Assembly (NCBI GenBank): GCA_023460175.1
Contig: JAEWRC010000071.1
Location: forward strand, 1 to 27,076
Direction: 5' to 3'
DNA: 27,076 bases
DNA from: Actinomycetes bacterium
GTDB lineage: Bacteria; Actinomycetota; Actinomycetes; Mycobacteriales; Mycobacteriaceae
In this document: positions 17,001-24,947 of the stretch, in pieces
Layout: each line of letters begins with the position of its first letter
How positions within the stretch are numbered: position 1 is the stretch's first letter
Program-made: the position numbers and the translations under genes
Notes under the pieces: model-generated
Databases searched by the model: none
Seen by the model: the letters and a program-made list of their open reading frames with translations, nothing else
Told to the model about the DNA's origin: nothing

Positions 17001-17205
17001 CTGGGTCTCCGTCGTTCGGTGGGAAGGTCGTTGGGCGGGCAGTCGGACACAGAATGCCCCAACCGCACCGGGCCAACCAGGATGGCGCCGCAGCGCCTCG
17101 TCCGGACCGGAGCTTCCGATCGAAACATTTGGCCCACCGGATTCGACGTAACCAGAAGGACAGCGGTTCGCCGGCCTCGAGGTCATCCACTTGGCTAAGC
17201 TGATT

Positions 17206-17232
17206 GTTACGCGCGGCTTACTCGACGTCGAG
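17206..17232 (+). promoter_or_regulatory. candidate operator upstream of the TetR gene
   Basis: GTTACGCGCGGCTTAC (17206-17221) is followed at once by the perfect 12-base palindrome CTCGACGTCGAG (17221-17232). The first part shares 12 of 16 bases with GTTACTCGCGGGTACC at 21621-21636, in front of the reductase-desaturase operon. Autoregulation by the TetR protein encoded at 17288 is inferred. Confidence 0.4.
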
Positions 17233-17287
17233 AACTCCCAGGTAGTGGGTTCGCTGACGCAGCGCCGCGCGGAGCAAGGAGAACGAA

Positions 17288-17860
17288 GTGGCTAAGTCGG
17301 TACTGGGTCGGGGCACTGCCCGCGCCCGGGTGCTCGAAGCGGCGCTGGCGAAGTTCGCCGAGCACGGCGTCAGCGGTACCACCCTGCAGATGATCGCCGA
17401 CAGCATCGGGGTGGGTAAAGCCTCGGTTTACTACCAGTTCCGCTCGAAAGAAGACATCGTGGCGGCCGCCGCGCAGCCCATGTTCGACGACATGGCGCGG
17501 GTGGTCACCATCGCCGAAGCGATCTCCGATCCGGATGCCCGTCGCGAAGTGACCATCAGCGGCTTCCTCGAGTTCAGTGTCCGGCACCGGAGGCTGTCTG
17601 CCGTCCTCGCCCGCGATCCGGCCTTGGAGAGCCTCGTGCAATCACGCGAGGATCTCACCGAGATCGTCGACCGCTTCACCAATCTGTTGATCGGCGACGG
17701 CACCAGGCCGGAGGGCAGGATCCTCATCTCGTTCGTCACCCACGGAATCTATGGCTCGGTGACGGACAAGGCTCTGGAAGACGTCAGCGACGAGGAACTC
17801 CACCGGACCTTGTTGGCCGTCGCGCAGCAGCTGACGCGCAAGGCCCCGCACTTCGAGTAG
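17288..17860 (+). CDS. TetR-family transcriptional regulator
   Basis: 190 residues, GTG start with a good AGGAG upstream. The N-terminal helix-turn-helix is clear: ARVLEAALAKFAEHGVSGTTLQMIADSIGVGKASVYYQFRSKEDIVAAA (about residues 12-60). The remaining helices form the ligand-binding and dimer domain, which does not reveal the ligand. It converges on mmpL with 24 bases between stops, and the mmpS-mmpL unit is itself divergent from a reductase-desaturase operon. This arrangement suggests that it controls one or both, in response to a fatty acyl or related hydrophobic molecule. In M. tuberculosis a TetR gene (Rv0452) sits by mmpS4-mmpL4, though divergent rather than convergent. Family certain; targets inferred. 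Confidence 0.92.
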   Translation: MAKSVLGRGTARARVLEAALAKFAEHGVSGTTLQMIADSIGVGKASVYYQFRSKEDIVAAAAQPMFDDMARVVTIAEAISDPDARREVTISGFLEFSVRHRRLSAVLARDPALESLVQSREDLTEIVDRFTNLLIGDGTRPEGRILISFVTHGIYGSVTDKALEDVSDEELHRTLLAVAQQLTRKAPHFE

Positions 17861-17884
17861 GGCGGCTACCCGACCGCGTCGAGA

Positions 17885-20782
17885 TCACACCGACGCATCC
17901 TCCGGTTGACGCTGAATCGGCGGCCACGGTTGGGGTTTGGGTCGCTGCCGGACCAGCTGGGGCCACCAGAACCACTTGCCGAGCAGCGCCGCGATCGACG
18001 TCGTCATGAACGATCGGACGATCAGGGTGTCGAACAACAGTCCCAGCCCGATGGTGGTGCCGACCTGACCCATGATGGTCAGGTCACTGACGGCCATCAC
18101 CATCATGGTGAACGCGAACACCATGCCGGCCGCGGTGACCGTCGAACCGCTACCTCCGACCGCCCGGATCATGCCGGTGTTGAGGCCGGCGTGTTTCTCC
18201 TCTTTGAGCCGGGACACCACCAGCAGGTTGTAGTCCGCGCCCACTGCCAGCAGGATGATCACCGCCATCGGCAGCACCATCCAGTGCAACTCGATGCCCA
18301 GCAGATGCTGCCAGAGCAGTACCGACATGCCGAAAGATGCGCCCAGCGAGAGCACTACGGTGCCCACGATCACGGCGGCGGCCACGATGGCCCTGGTGAG
18401 CAGCAGCATGATCAGGAAGATCAGCGCGATCGCGGCGATGCCGGCGATCAACAGGTCGTACTGCGTGCCGTCGGCCATGTCCTTGAACGTCGCCGCGGTA
18501 CCACCCAGGTAGATCGTCGAACCCTCCAACGGAGTGCCCTTGATCGCATTCTTGGCGGCGGTCTTGATCGGTTCGATCTTCTCGATGCCGTCAGCGGACA
18601 TCGGATCGCTCTCGTGGTTGATCATGAACCGCACCGCATGCCCGTCCGGCGACAGGAACTGCTCCAAACCCTTTGCGAAATCAGGGTTGTCGAAAGCTTC
18701 CGCGGGTAGATAGAACGAGTCGTCGTTCATCGCATCGTTGAAGGCCTTACCCATCTCGGTCGAAGTCTCCTGCATGATGCGCTGCTGTTCCTGCATACCC
18801 AGCTGGGTCTGCTGCATGGTCTGCATCATTTCCCGCATGCTGACCATGGTCTGCTTCATCTCGGGCATGATCGCGATCATCTGCGGCATCAGCTCGTTGA
18901 GCCGATGCATGTGCGGCATCATCGATTTCATGTCGTCGGTCATCACGTCGATGCCGTCCAGGACATCGAAGATGGAACGCAGCGACCAGCACACCGGAAT
19001 GTTGAAACAGTGCGGTTCCCAATACAGGTAATTGCGGATCGGCCGGAAGAAGTCGTCGAAGTTGGAGATGTTGTCCCGCATGTCCTCGATGTTGAGGACC
19101 ATGCCGTCCATCGAGGTCACCATCTGGTTGGTCGTATCGGCCATCTCGACCGTGATGGCCTGCATCCGATCCATGTTCTCGATGGTCTTGGCCATCTCGT
19201 CGGCCTGTTTGGTCATGTCGGCGGTGCGGTCGGCGTTGTACTTCTCGTTGATGCGCTGCAGCGTGCTCTGCTGGCTGATGATGTAGGGGATCGAGGTGTT
19301 CTCGATCGGGGTGCCGTCGGGCCGGGTGATGGTCTGCACGCGGCCGATGCCGTCGAGTTGGAAGACCGCCTTGGCGATCTTCTCGATCACCAAGAAGTCC
19401 GCCGGATTTCGCAGATCCCGGTCGCTCTCGACCATCATGATCTCCGGGTTCAGCCGCGCGGGCGAGAAGTGCCGTTCGGCGGCGGCGTAGCCCTGATTGG
19501 ACCGGATGTCATCGGGCAGGTAGAGACGGTCGTTGTAACTGGTCTGGTAGCCGGGTAGCGCCAGCAGTCCGATGAGCGCGACCGCGATGCTGGTGATCAG
19601 GATGGGACCGGGCCAACGCACCACGGCGGCACCGACTTTGCGCCAGCCGCGAACGCGTGTGGCGCGCTTGGGATCCAGGAATCGACCGCCGAGGGTGACG
19701 ATCGCCGGCCCGAACGTCATGGCCGTCATGATCAGGACCAGCATCCCCACCGCCAGGGGGACGCCGAGGGTCTGGAAGTAGGGCAGCCGCGTGAAACTCA
19801 AGCAGAACGTCGCACCCGCGATGGTCAGTCCCGACCCGACAATCACATGCGCGGTGCCACCGAACATGGTGTAGTAGGCCGATTCTCGGTCCTCGCCACT
19901 GCTCATGGACTCCTGATATCGACCCACCAGGAAGATCGCGTAGTCCACCGAGATCGCGATGGCCAAGGTGACCAACAGGCCCGTGGCGAAGGTGGAAAGC
20001 CCGATGACCTCGTAGTAGCCCAGGAATGCGACCGCACCGCGCACTGTCAGCAGGCTGACGAACACCATGACGAGGATCAACACCATCGTCATGATCGAGC
20101 GGAAGATGATCAGCAGCATGACGATGATGACCAAGAAGGTCAGCGCCTCCACGAGTCGCATGCTGCCGTGGCTGGCCTCGGTCTGTTCGGCCGTGATCGC
20201 CGCCGAACCGGTGACGAAGACCTCGACCCCGTCGGGTGTCGGCAGGGTCTCCACGAGGGTCTTGACGGCCTCGATGGACTCCAGCGACAAGGCCTCGCCC
20301 TGGTCGCCGGCCAGGTTGGCTGAAACGTAGACGGCCTTGCCGTCGCCGCTCTGCACGCCAGTGGCGGTCAGCGGGTCGCTCCACAGGTCCTGGACATGTT
20401 CGACGTGCTTGGTGTCGGCCTGCAACGCGGCGATCAGTTCGGCGTAGTAACTTCTGGCCTCGTCACCCAGCGGTTCCTGACCCTCCAACACGATCATCAC
20501 CGAGCTGTTGGACTCGTACTCCTGGAACACTTGGCCGATGTGCTGGGTCGCGATGACGGCCGGCGCCTCCTGGGGGCTCATCGAGACCGAGCGCAGCTCG
20601 CCGACGGCTTCCAGCTGCGGCACCGAGACGTTGAGCAGGACGGCGATGGCCACCCAGGCCAGGATGATCGGGACCGAGAGCTTGCGGAGCACGCGGGCGA
20701 TCCGGCCGAAATGTGCGGTTTCGTAGCGCGGCCGCTGCGCGGCGACGGGACCGGTCGGCGCCTCGGCGCTGTGGGCGCTCAC
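17885..20782 (-). CDS. MmpL-family RND transporter (MmpL4/MmpL5 type)
   Basis: Proton-driven inner-membrane exporter of lipids or siderophores. 965 residues, the length of MmpL4/MmpL5. GTG start at 20782, overlapping the mmpS stop by four bases. A first helix (about 35-55) is followed by a large periplasmic loop, a helix bundle with SVDYAIFLVGRYQES (Asp-Tyr pair near residue 280), a second periplasmic domain, and a C-terminal bundle with GADYNLLVVSRLKEE (near 851). The Asp-Tyr pairs are the proton relay. Residues about 523-676 are a Met-rich, heptad-like helical hairpin with a Cys pair (CFNIPVC, about 590-597), the extension typical of the MmpL4/5 group and thought to span the periplasm. Substrate not determinable; mycobactin or a lipid are options. 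Confidence 0.95.
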   Translation of the reverse strand: MSAHSAEAPTGPVAAQRPRYETAHFGRIARVLRKLSVPIILAWVAIAVLLNVSVPQLEAVGELRSVSMSPQEAPAVIATQHIGQVFQEYESNSSVMIVLEGQEPLGDEARSYYAELIAALQADTKHVEHVQDLWSDPLTATGVQSGDGKAVYVSANLAGDQGEALSLESIEAVKTLVETLPTPDGVEVFVTGSAAITAEQTEASHGSMRLVEALTFLVIIVMLLIIFRSIMTMVLILVMVFVSLLTVRGAVAFLGYYEVIGLSTFATGLLVTLAIAISVDYAIFLVGRYQESMSSGEDRESAYYTMFGGTAHVIVGSGLTIAGATFCLSFTRLPYFQTLGVPLAVGMLVLIMTAMTFGPAIVTLGGRFLDPKRATRVRGWRKVGAAVVRWPGPILITSIAVALIGLLALPGYQTSYNDRLYLPDDIRSNQGYAAAERHFSPARLNPEIMMVESDRDLRNPADFLVIEKIAKAVFQLDGIGRVQTITRPDGTPIENTSIPYIISQQSTLQRINEKYNADRTADMTKQADEMAKTIENMDRMQAITVEMADTTNQMVTSMDGMVLNIEDMRDNISNFDDFFRPIRNYLYWEPHCFNIPVCWSLRSIFDVLDGIDVMTDDMKSMMPHMHRLNELMPQMIAIMPEMKQTMVSMREMMQTMQQTQLGMQEQQRIMQETSTEMGKAFNDAMNDDSFYLPAEAFDNPDFAKGLEQFLSPDGHAVRFMINHESDPMSADGIEKIEPIKTAAKNAIKGTPLEGSTIYLGGTAATFKDMADGTQYDLLIAGIAAIALIFLIMLLLTRAIVAAAVIVGTVVLSLGASFGMSVLLWQHLLGIELHWMVLPMAVIILLAVGADYNLLVVSRLKEEKHAGLNTGMIRAVGGSGSTVTAAGMVFAFTMMVMAVSDLTIMGQVGTTIGLGLLFDTLIVRSFMTTSIAALLGKWFWWPQLVRQRPKPQPWPPIQRQPEDASV

Positions 20783-21207
20783 GCGGACTTCACGATGCAG
20801 AAGGTCTGGACGTTGGTGCCGGACGCGGTGCGCTCATCCTTGAGTTCCCCGTCGACGATCACCCGACAGCCCAGGAAACTCGTCTTGCCCTGTGCGACGA
20901 GGTTGGCTGCGGCCGACGGATCGGTGGTCTGCAGCGTGATGGACCACGGCAGGGTCACGCCGTCCACCCGTTGCGGTTCGCCGTCGAGATCCACGTAGTT
21001 CACGTCCACTGCAGCTCCCTCGGGTCCAAAGACCTCGTATGTCAATACTTTTGGATCGAAGGGGTCCGGGTCGTTGGCGAAGTTGACCTGTGTCACCAGC
21101 GGAGGATCGGAGGCAAAGAAGCCGCGGATCCGTTGCACCGTCAGACCGGCGATGCCGATCACCACCACCATCACCAGGGGCAACCACGCTCGTTTGAGCA
21201 ACCGCAT
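20779..21207 (-). CDS. MmpS-family accessory protein
   Basis: Membrane-anchored periplasmic partner of the downstream MmpL. 142 residues from the ATG at 21207, chosen because GAAGGAAG precedes it and it begins MRLLKRAWLPLVMVVVIGIA, a clean basic-plus-membrane anchor. The periplasmic part has VTYEVFGP-type MmpS sequence (LTYEVFGPEGAAVDVNYVDLDGEP), PWSITLQTTDPS, NLVAQG, and a Cys pair (FLGCRVIVDGELKDERTASG, TFCIVKSA). These are the beta-sandwich features of the family. First gene of the operon; its stop overlaps the mmpL GTG. Confidence 0.95.
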   Translation of the reverse strand: MRLLKRAWLPLVMVVVIGIAGLTVQRIRGFFASDPPLVTQVNFANDPDPFDPKVLTYEVFGPEGAAVDVNYVDLDGEPQRVDGVTLPWSITLQTTDPSAAANLVAQGKTSFLGCRVIVDGELKDERTASGTNVQTFCIVKSA

Positions 21208-21251
21208 TCCGACACTTCCTTCTGCACCCGACGACGCGACTGGAAGGACAG

Positions 21252-21298
21252 ATAGCACTGCAGCCGCTAGCGGTAGTCAAGTTATATTTAGTGTCTAC
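21252..21298 (-). promoter_or_regulatory. mmpS-mmpL promoter with internal palindrome
   Basis: On the minus strand -35 TTGACT (21280-21275), 17-base spacer, -10 TGCTAT (21257-21252). The perfect palindrome CCGCTAGCGG (21264-21273) fills most of the spacer. A weaker inverted repeat, GTAGTC with GTCTAC (21273-21298), overlaps the -35. Both are plausible operator positions for a repressor. Confidence 0.5.
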
Positions 21299-21619
21299 TC
21301 GTTGCAAGCCGTCCGGCTAAGTTGTGGTCGTCGTATCGATGCCTGCCGCGCTGCCTGGCCGCGCTGATCCGGACCGAAGGCGGCTTGTATCGATTGGACA
21401 ATCCGGATGAATTCCGACGCTGTCGCCGCACCGATATCCATCGCCGTCACCTTCTCGGCCATCGACAATCCTGGTCGCAGCCCTATTCGGCGGGTGTCAG
21501 CGATGTCCCGAGACAGAGAACTGTCAGCGAGGTCCCGGAGCAGGAAGCCCTGCCTGCGGTGTCGCCGTGACGGGCGGCGGTTGTGGGCGGGCCGCTCATC
21601 GGGCCGGGTGTGTGAAGTA
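21299..21619. other. non-coding stretch between mmpS and the reductase operon
   Basis: No convincing gene. Short open frames on both strands give Arg/Pro/Ser-rich translations with no recognisable family and no ribosome sites. The segment is slightly less GC-rich than its surroundings. Its only marked structure is the repeat pair at 21495-21543, listed separately. It probably contains the divergent promoters and perhaps the scar of a lost mobile element. Confidence 0.5.
21495..21543. repeat. tandem 22-base repeats resembling insertion-sequence ends
   Basis: Copy 1 (21495-21516) and copy 2 (21522-21543) start TGTCAGCGA, match at 18 of 22 positions and are 5 bases apart. The first 21 bases of copy 1 begin TGTC and end GACA. 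In actinobacteria, TGTC...GACA ends of this sort are found on IS481-type elements, from memory. No transposase is present, so this is at most a remnant. Confidence 0.4.
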
Positions 21620-21636
21620 GGTTACTCGCGGGTACC
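21620..21636 (+). promoter_or_regulatory. candidate operator of the reductase-desaturase operon
   Basis: GGTTACTCGCGGGTACC is an imperfect palindrome (five of eight pairs) 20 bases before the GTG. It shares GTTAC-N-CGCGG-N-T-NN-C with the site upstream of the TetR gene. TAGGTT (21618-21623) could be an overlapping -10. Confidence 0.4.
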
Positions 21637-21656
21637 ACCGCAACCATGACAACGAC

Positions 21657-22823
21657 GTGGTTCTGGTCGACGAGTGGGCGATGGCTCCGCCACTGAGGGC
21701 GCCGCTGCGCAAGATGGCGCGGTGGAGCAGCAAGCCGGCCCGGAAGATCGACACCGCGCACACCCCGCAGGTCAATGTCCTGCGCGGCCTGGCGGCGCGT
21801 GCCACTACCCCCTTGCTGCCCGACGACTACCTCAAGTTGCTCAACCCGTTGTGGACGGCCCGGGAGTTGCGCGGTCAGATCGTGGACGTCCGCACCGAGA
21901 CCGCGGATTCCGCCACGGTGACGATCAAGCCGGGTTGGGGTTTCTCGGCGGACTACCGGCCCGGCCAGTACGTCGGCATAGGACTGCGCGTCGAGGGCCG
22001 ATGGCACTGGCGGTCGTACTCGCTCACCTCGGTACCGCGGCGCCACGACAGGCACATCACGATCACCGTGAAGGCCACGCCGGAGGGGTTTCTGTCCACC
22101 CACCTGGTCAACGGCGTCAGACCGGGAACGATCGTTCGGCTCGCTGAACCCAAAGGCGACTTTGCGCTACCCGATCCGCCGCCACCGAAAATCCTGTTCA
22201 TCAGCGCCGGGAGTGGAATCACGCCGCTGATGGCGATGTTGCGCACGCTGACCGCCCGCGGCCAGAGCCCTGACATCATGCACCTGCACTCCGCGCCGTC
22301 CGCCGACGATGTCATCTTTCACGACGAACTCCGCGCGCTGGAGGGGAGCGAGCCCGGTTACCGCCTGCACCTGCAGCTCACGGCGCACGACGGCAAGCTG
22401 GCCTTCGGCCGTCTCGACGAGCTGGTGCCGGACTGGCGGGAAAGGTCGACCTGGGCGTGCGGCCCGACACCCATGCTCGACTCGGTCGATTCCGTGTGGG
22501 ACGCCGCGGGGTTGTCGGAGGAGTTGCATACGGAGCGCTTCACCATTGCCCGCACCGACAGGGGTGGTGAGGGCGGCACGGTCACCTTCGAGATCTCGGA
22601 CAAGACCGTCGAAATCGACGGTGCCACCTCGCTTTTGGAGGCCGGTGAGAAAGTCGGTATCCAGATGCCGTTCGGCTGCCGGATGGGCATCTGTCAGACC
22701 TGTGTCCTTCCGCTGGAAGACGGCCACGTCCGCGACTTCCGATCCGGAGACGAACACGGCGCGGGGGACCGCATCAACACGTGTGTGTCCACCGCATCAG
22801 GCGACTGCACACTGAGGATTTGA
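21657..22823 (+). CDS. ferredoxin reductase (FAD/NAD(P) plus [2Fe-2S]) partner of fatty-acid desaturase
   Basis: Passes electrons from NAD(P)H through FAD and a [2Fe-2S] centre to the desaturase encoded next. 388 residues if the GTG at 21657 is used; ATG at 21681 or 21714 are alternatives and none has a strong ribosome site. An N-terminal tail of about 60 residues precedes a ferredoxin-NADP reductase fold: YRPGQYVGIGL and WRSYSLTS (FAD), PEGFLSTHL, ILFISAGSGITPLMAMLRTL (NAD(P)), and STWACGPTPMLDSV. The C-terminal plant-type ferredoxin has its Cys ligands in GCRMGICQTC and NTCVSTASGDC. Closely resembles M. tuberculosis Rv3230c, the reductase of DesA3. The desaturase gene starts 13 bases later. 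Confidence 0.94.
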   Translation: MVLVDEWAMAPPLRAPLRKMARWSSKPARKIDTAHTPQVNVLRGLAARATTPLLPDDYLKLLNPLWTARELRGQIVDVRTETADSATVTIKPGWGFSADYRPGQYVGIGLRVEGRWHWRSYSLTSVPRRHDRHITITVKATPEGFLSTHLVNGVRPGTIVRLAEPKGDFALPDPPPPKILFISAGSGITPLMAMLRTLTARGQSPDIMHLHSAPSADDVIFHDELRALEGSEPGYRLHLQLTAHDGKLAFGRLDELVPDWRERSTWACGPTPMLDSVDSVWDAAGLSEELHTERFTIARTDRGGEGGTVTFEISDKTVEIDGATSLLEAGEKVGIQMPFGCRMGICQTCVLPLEDGHVRDFRSGDEHGAGDRINTCVSTASGDCTLRI

Positions 22824-22835
22824 GGGGGAAAGCCT

Positions 22836-24074
22836 GTGGCCATCACCGATATCAAGCGCTACGCGCACCTGACGGCCGAGGACGTCGAGGCGCTTGCGCG
22901 CGAACTCGACGCCATCCGCGCCGATATCGAGAAATCCCGCGGTGAGCGCGATGCCCGCTACATCCGGCGCTCGATCCAGTTGCAGCGCGCCCTGGCCGCG
23001 GGCGGGCGCGCGGTGCTCTTCGCCAGCGGCAACAAAGTGGCCTGGTGCCTCGGTACGGCGATGCTGGGCACCGCCAAGATCATCGAGAACATGGAGCTGG
23101 GCCACAACATCATTCACGGCCAATGGGACTGGATGAACGACCCGGAGATCCACTCGACCGAATGGGAGTGGGATACCACCGCACCCAGCACGCATTGGAA
23201 GAAGTCGCACAACTTCATTCACCACAAGTACACCAACGTCGTCGGACTCGACGACGATATCGGCTACGGCATCATGCGGCTCACCCGCGACCAGCGCTGG
23301 GAAAAATGGATGATCGGTAACCCGGTCTACAACGTGTTGCTCGGCACCCTGTTCGAGTGGGGCGTCGCGGCGCACGGCCTGGAGACCACCAAGTACCGCA
23401 AGGGGGAGAAGTCCCTGGCCGAGGTGCGCAAGGATCTGCGGATCATCGGCAAGAAGGTCGGCAAGCAGGTCGGCAAGGACTACATCGTGTTCCCGGCTCT
23501 GGCGGGACGCAATTGGAAGCACACCATGGCCGCCAATGCCGTCGCCAACCTGATCCGCAACTACTGGTCGTACGCGGTGATCTTCTGCGGGCACTTCCCC
23601 GACGGAGCGGAGAAGTTCACCAAGGAAGAATTCGACGGCGAGACCCAGGCCGAATGGTACTTGCGACAGATGTTGGGATCAGCCAACTTTCACGCCGGCC
23701 CGCTGATGGCGTTCATGAGCGGCAACCTGTGCTACCAGATCGAGCATCATCTGTTCCCCGACTTGCCGAGCAACCGCTACGCCGAGATCAGTGAGCGGGT
23801 CCGGGCGCTGTGCGAGAAGTACGACCTGCCCTACACGACCGGGTCGCTGGGCCGGCAATATCTGCAGTCGTTTAGGACCATCGCCAAGCTGGCCCTGCCC
23901 GACAAGCTGCTCACGGCCGGCGCCGACAATGCCCCCGAGACGAACTCGGAGTTGAAGTTCCGGATCCGCGACGGGATCCGGGAAAGCTTCGGAGTCGATC
24001 CCGCCACCGGCAAGCGCCGCGGGTTGCGCAGCGCGGTGCGTGAACTCGAGAACGGGGCGATCGCCCTCGCGTGA
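22836..24074 (+). CDS. membrane fatty acid desaturase, DesA3-like
   Basis: Inserts a cis double bond, probably delta-9 on stearoyl-CoA, using O2 and electrons from the preceding reductase. 412 residues, GTG start with GAGGGGGA upstream. The three His boxes of the di-iron membrane desaturases are present: GHNIIHGQWDW (about 85-97), HNFIHHKYTN (about 125-135), and QIEHHLFPDLPSNR (about 305-320). MAITDIKRYAHLTAEDVEALARELDAI and SRGERDARYIRRSIQLQRAL at the N-terminus match M. tuberculosis DesA3 (Rv3229c) closely. It could be a paralog of the true DesA3. It lies in the regulated locus with TetR and MmpS/MmpL, so it may tune membrane or exported lipids. Converges on the next gene with about 27 bases between. 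Confidence 0.94.
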   Translation: MAITDIKRYAHLTAEDVEALARELDAIRADIEKSRGERDARYIRRSIQLQRALAAGGRAVLFASGNKVAWCLGTAMLGTAKIIENMELGHNIIHGQWDWMNDPEIHSTEWEWDTTAPSTHWKKSHNFIHHKYTNVVGLDDDIGYGIMRLTRDQRWEKWMIGNPVYNVLLGTLFEWGVAAHGLETTKYRKGEKSLAEVRKDLRIIGKKVGKQVGKDYIVFPALAGRNWKHTMAANAVANLIRNYWSYAVIFCGHFPDGAEKFTKEEFDGETQAEWYLRQMLGSANFHAGPLMAFMSGNLCYQIEHHLFPDLPSNRYAEISERVRALCEKYDLPYTTGSLGRQYLQSFRTIAKLALPDKLLTAGADNAPETNSELKFRIRDGIRESFGVDPATGKRRGLRSAVRELENGAIALA

Positions 24075-24101
24075 CCTTTTGGGCGCGGACGTCGTGGCGC
24101 G

Positions 24102-24347
24102 TTATCGGACCGGCTTTTGCCGCCCTTTGACCAGAAGTGCGACCGCCACGCCGACCAGAAGTGCCCCGCACACCAGCTGAATGACGAAGGTGCCGCTGCC
24201 CGGTGCGCTGTAGACCGCGGTCGCCCAGATGACCGCGGCCGCCAAGGCGGCAATCGCCGCGCGCACTCGGGCGCTGGGCACCGACGCGAGTGGCCGACAC
24301 GCGAGATAGACCGCTGCGGGGATCACAAACGCCAGCACGAGGAACAC
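24102..24347 (-). CDS. small three-helix membrane protein, function unknown
   Basis: 81 residues from the GTG at 24347 (VFLVLAFVIPAAVYLAC). The frame continues upstream to a TTG at 24398, adding 17 polar residues; neither start has a strong ribosome site. Three hydrophobic segments: VFLVLAFVIPAAVYLACRPL, RAAIAALAAAVIWATAVYSA, and GTFVIQLVCGALLVGVAVALLV, ending in a basic KGRQKPVR tail. No functional family recognised. It follows the thermonuclease gene on the same strand and may share its message. Confidence 0.55.
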   Translation of the reverse strand: MFLVLAFVIPAAVYLACRPLASVPSARVRAAIAALAAAVIWATAVYSAPGSGTFVIQLVCGALLVGVAVALLVKGRQKPVR

Positions 24348-24419
24348 ACGACCATTGTCCCCGAGCGATTCGGGTGCGCCTGGTTGCGGCGAGCGCAACC
24401 ACGCGCACCGAGATCGCGG

Positions 24420-24938
24420 TCAGCGGCGGGTGGAGTCGGTGTCGCCGTGGCAGGGCGGGCCCCACAGCCCGCGGCCGGCGGCCTTGGCCTCACGCTCGGC
24501 CGCCGCGATCTGCGGGTAGCGCTGCACGGGTTGGCCGCCGTAGACGTAGGCGTGCGCCATGCCGGCGCGGGCGGCCTCCACCGAGTAGTCCCAGCCGTCG
24601 GCCTTCACCAGGTACGCCAGCGTGCGGCCGTAGCGGTCGTGCATGCCCTGGGTGGGGTCGTAGACGATCGCCACGCGTTGCTCGACGAGGTTGGCGCGGG
24701 CGAACTCGGTGGCCTGCGGGCCCCAACAGCCGACGGTGTAGCCGGGCTTCTTGGTCTCCGGGGTGTCAATGCCCAGGATGCGGATGCGTAGTCGGCCGCG
24801 GACGTCGTCGCGCACGTCGATGGTGTCACCGTCGACCACGCGCAGCACCGTGGCCGTGACCGCCACCGGATCGGCGGCCGCCGCCGGCGCACCGAGTAGA
24901 CCGGCCAGGAGGGTGAGGCAGAGGACGACGAGACGCAT
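24420..24938 (-). CDS. secreted thermonuclease (SNase) family protein
   Basis: Calcium-dependent nuclease of the staphylococcal-nuclease fold, exported. 172 residues. MRLVVLCLTLLAGLLGAPAAAAD is a signal peptide, with cleavage near residue 22. The family core is complete: VLRVVDGDTIDVRDD, RIRILGIDTPET (with the active-site Arg and Asp), CWGPQATEFARANL, YDPTQGMHDRYGRTLAYLV (Arg of RYGR), and AARAGMAHAYVY. The C-terminus includes EAKAAGRGLWGPPC. A Cys pair (CWG and PPC) could make a disulfide. The Excalibur gene lies nine bases upstream of it, and the two appear co-transcribed. Extracellular DNA turnover or nutrient use is the likely role. Confidence 0.93.
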   Translation of the reverse strand: MRLVVLCLTLLAGLLGAPAAAADPVAVTATVLRVVDGDTIDVRDDVRGRLRIRILGIDTPETKKPGYTVGCWGPQATEFARANLVEQRVAIVYDPTQGMHDRYGRTLAYLVKADGWDYSVEAARAGMAHAYVYGGQPVQRYPQIAAAEREAKAAGRGLWGPPCHGDTDSTRR

Positions 24939-24947
24939 GGCGAAAGG

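Noticed and set aside
21322..21649. Two short plus-strand open frames in the mmpS-reductase gap
   Set aside because: No ribosome sites, skewed composition, no recognisable domains; repeats run through them.
21646..21696. 16-residue Trp-rich open frame (three Trp) overlapping the reductase start, a possible leader peptide
   Set aside because: No ribosome site, no terminator/antiterminator hairpins, and overlap with the reductase frame.
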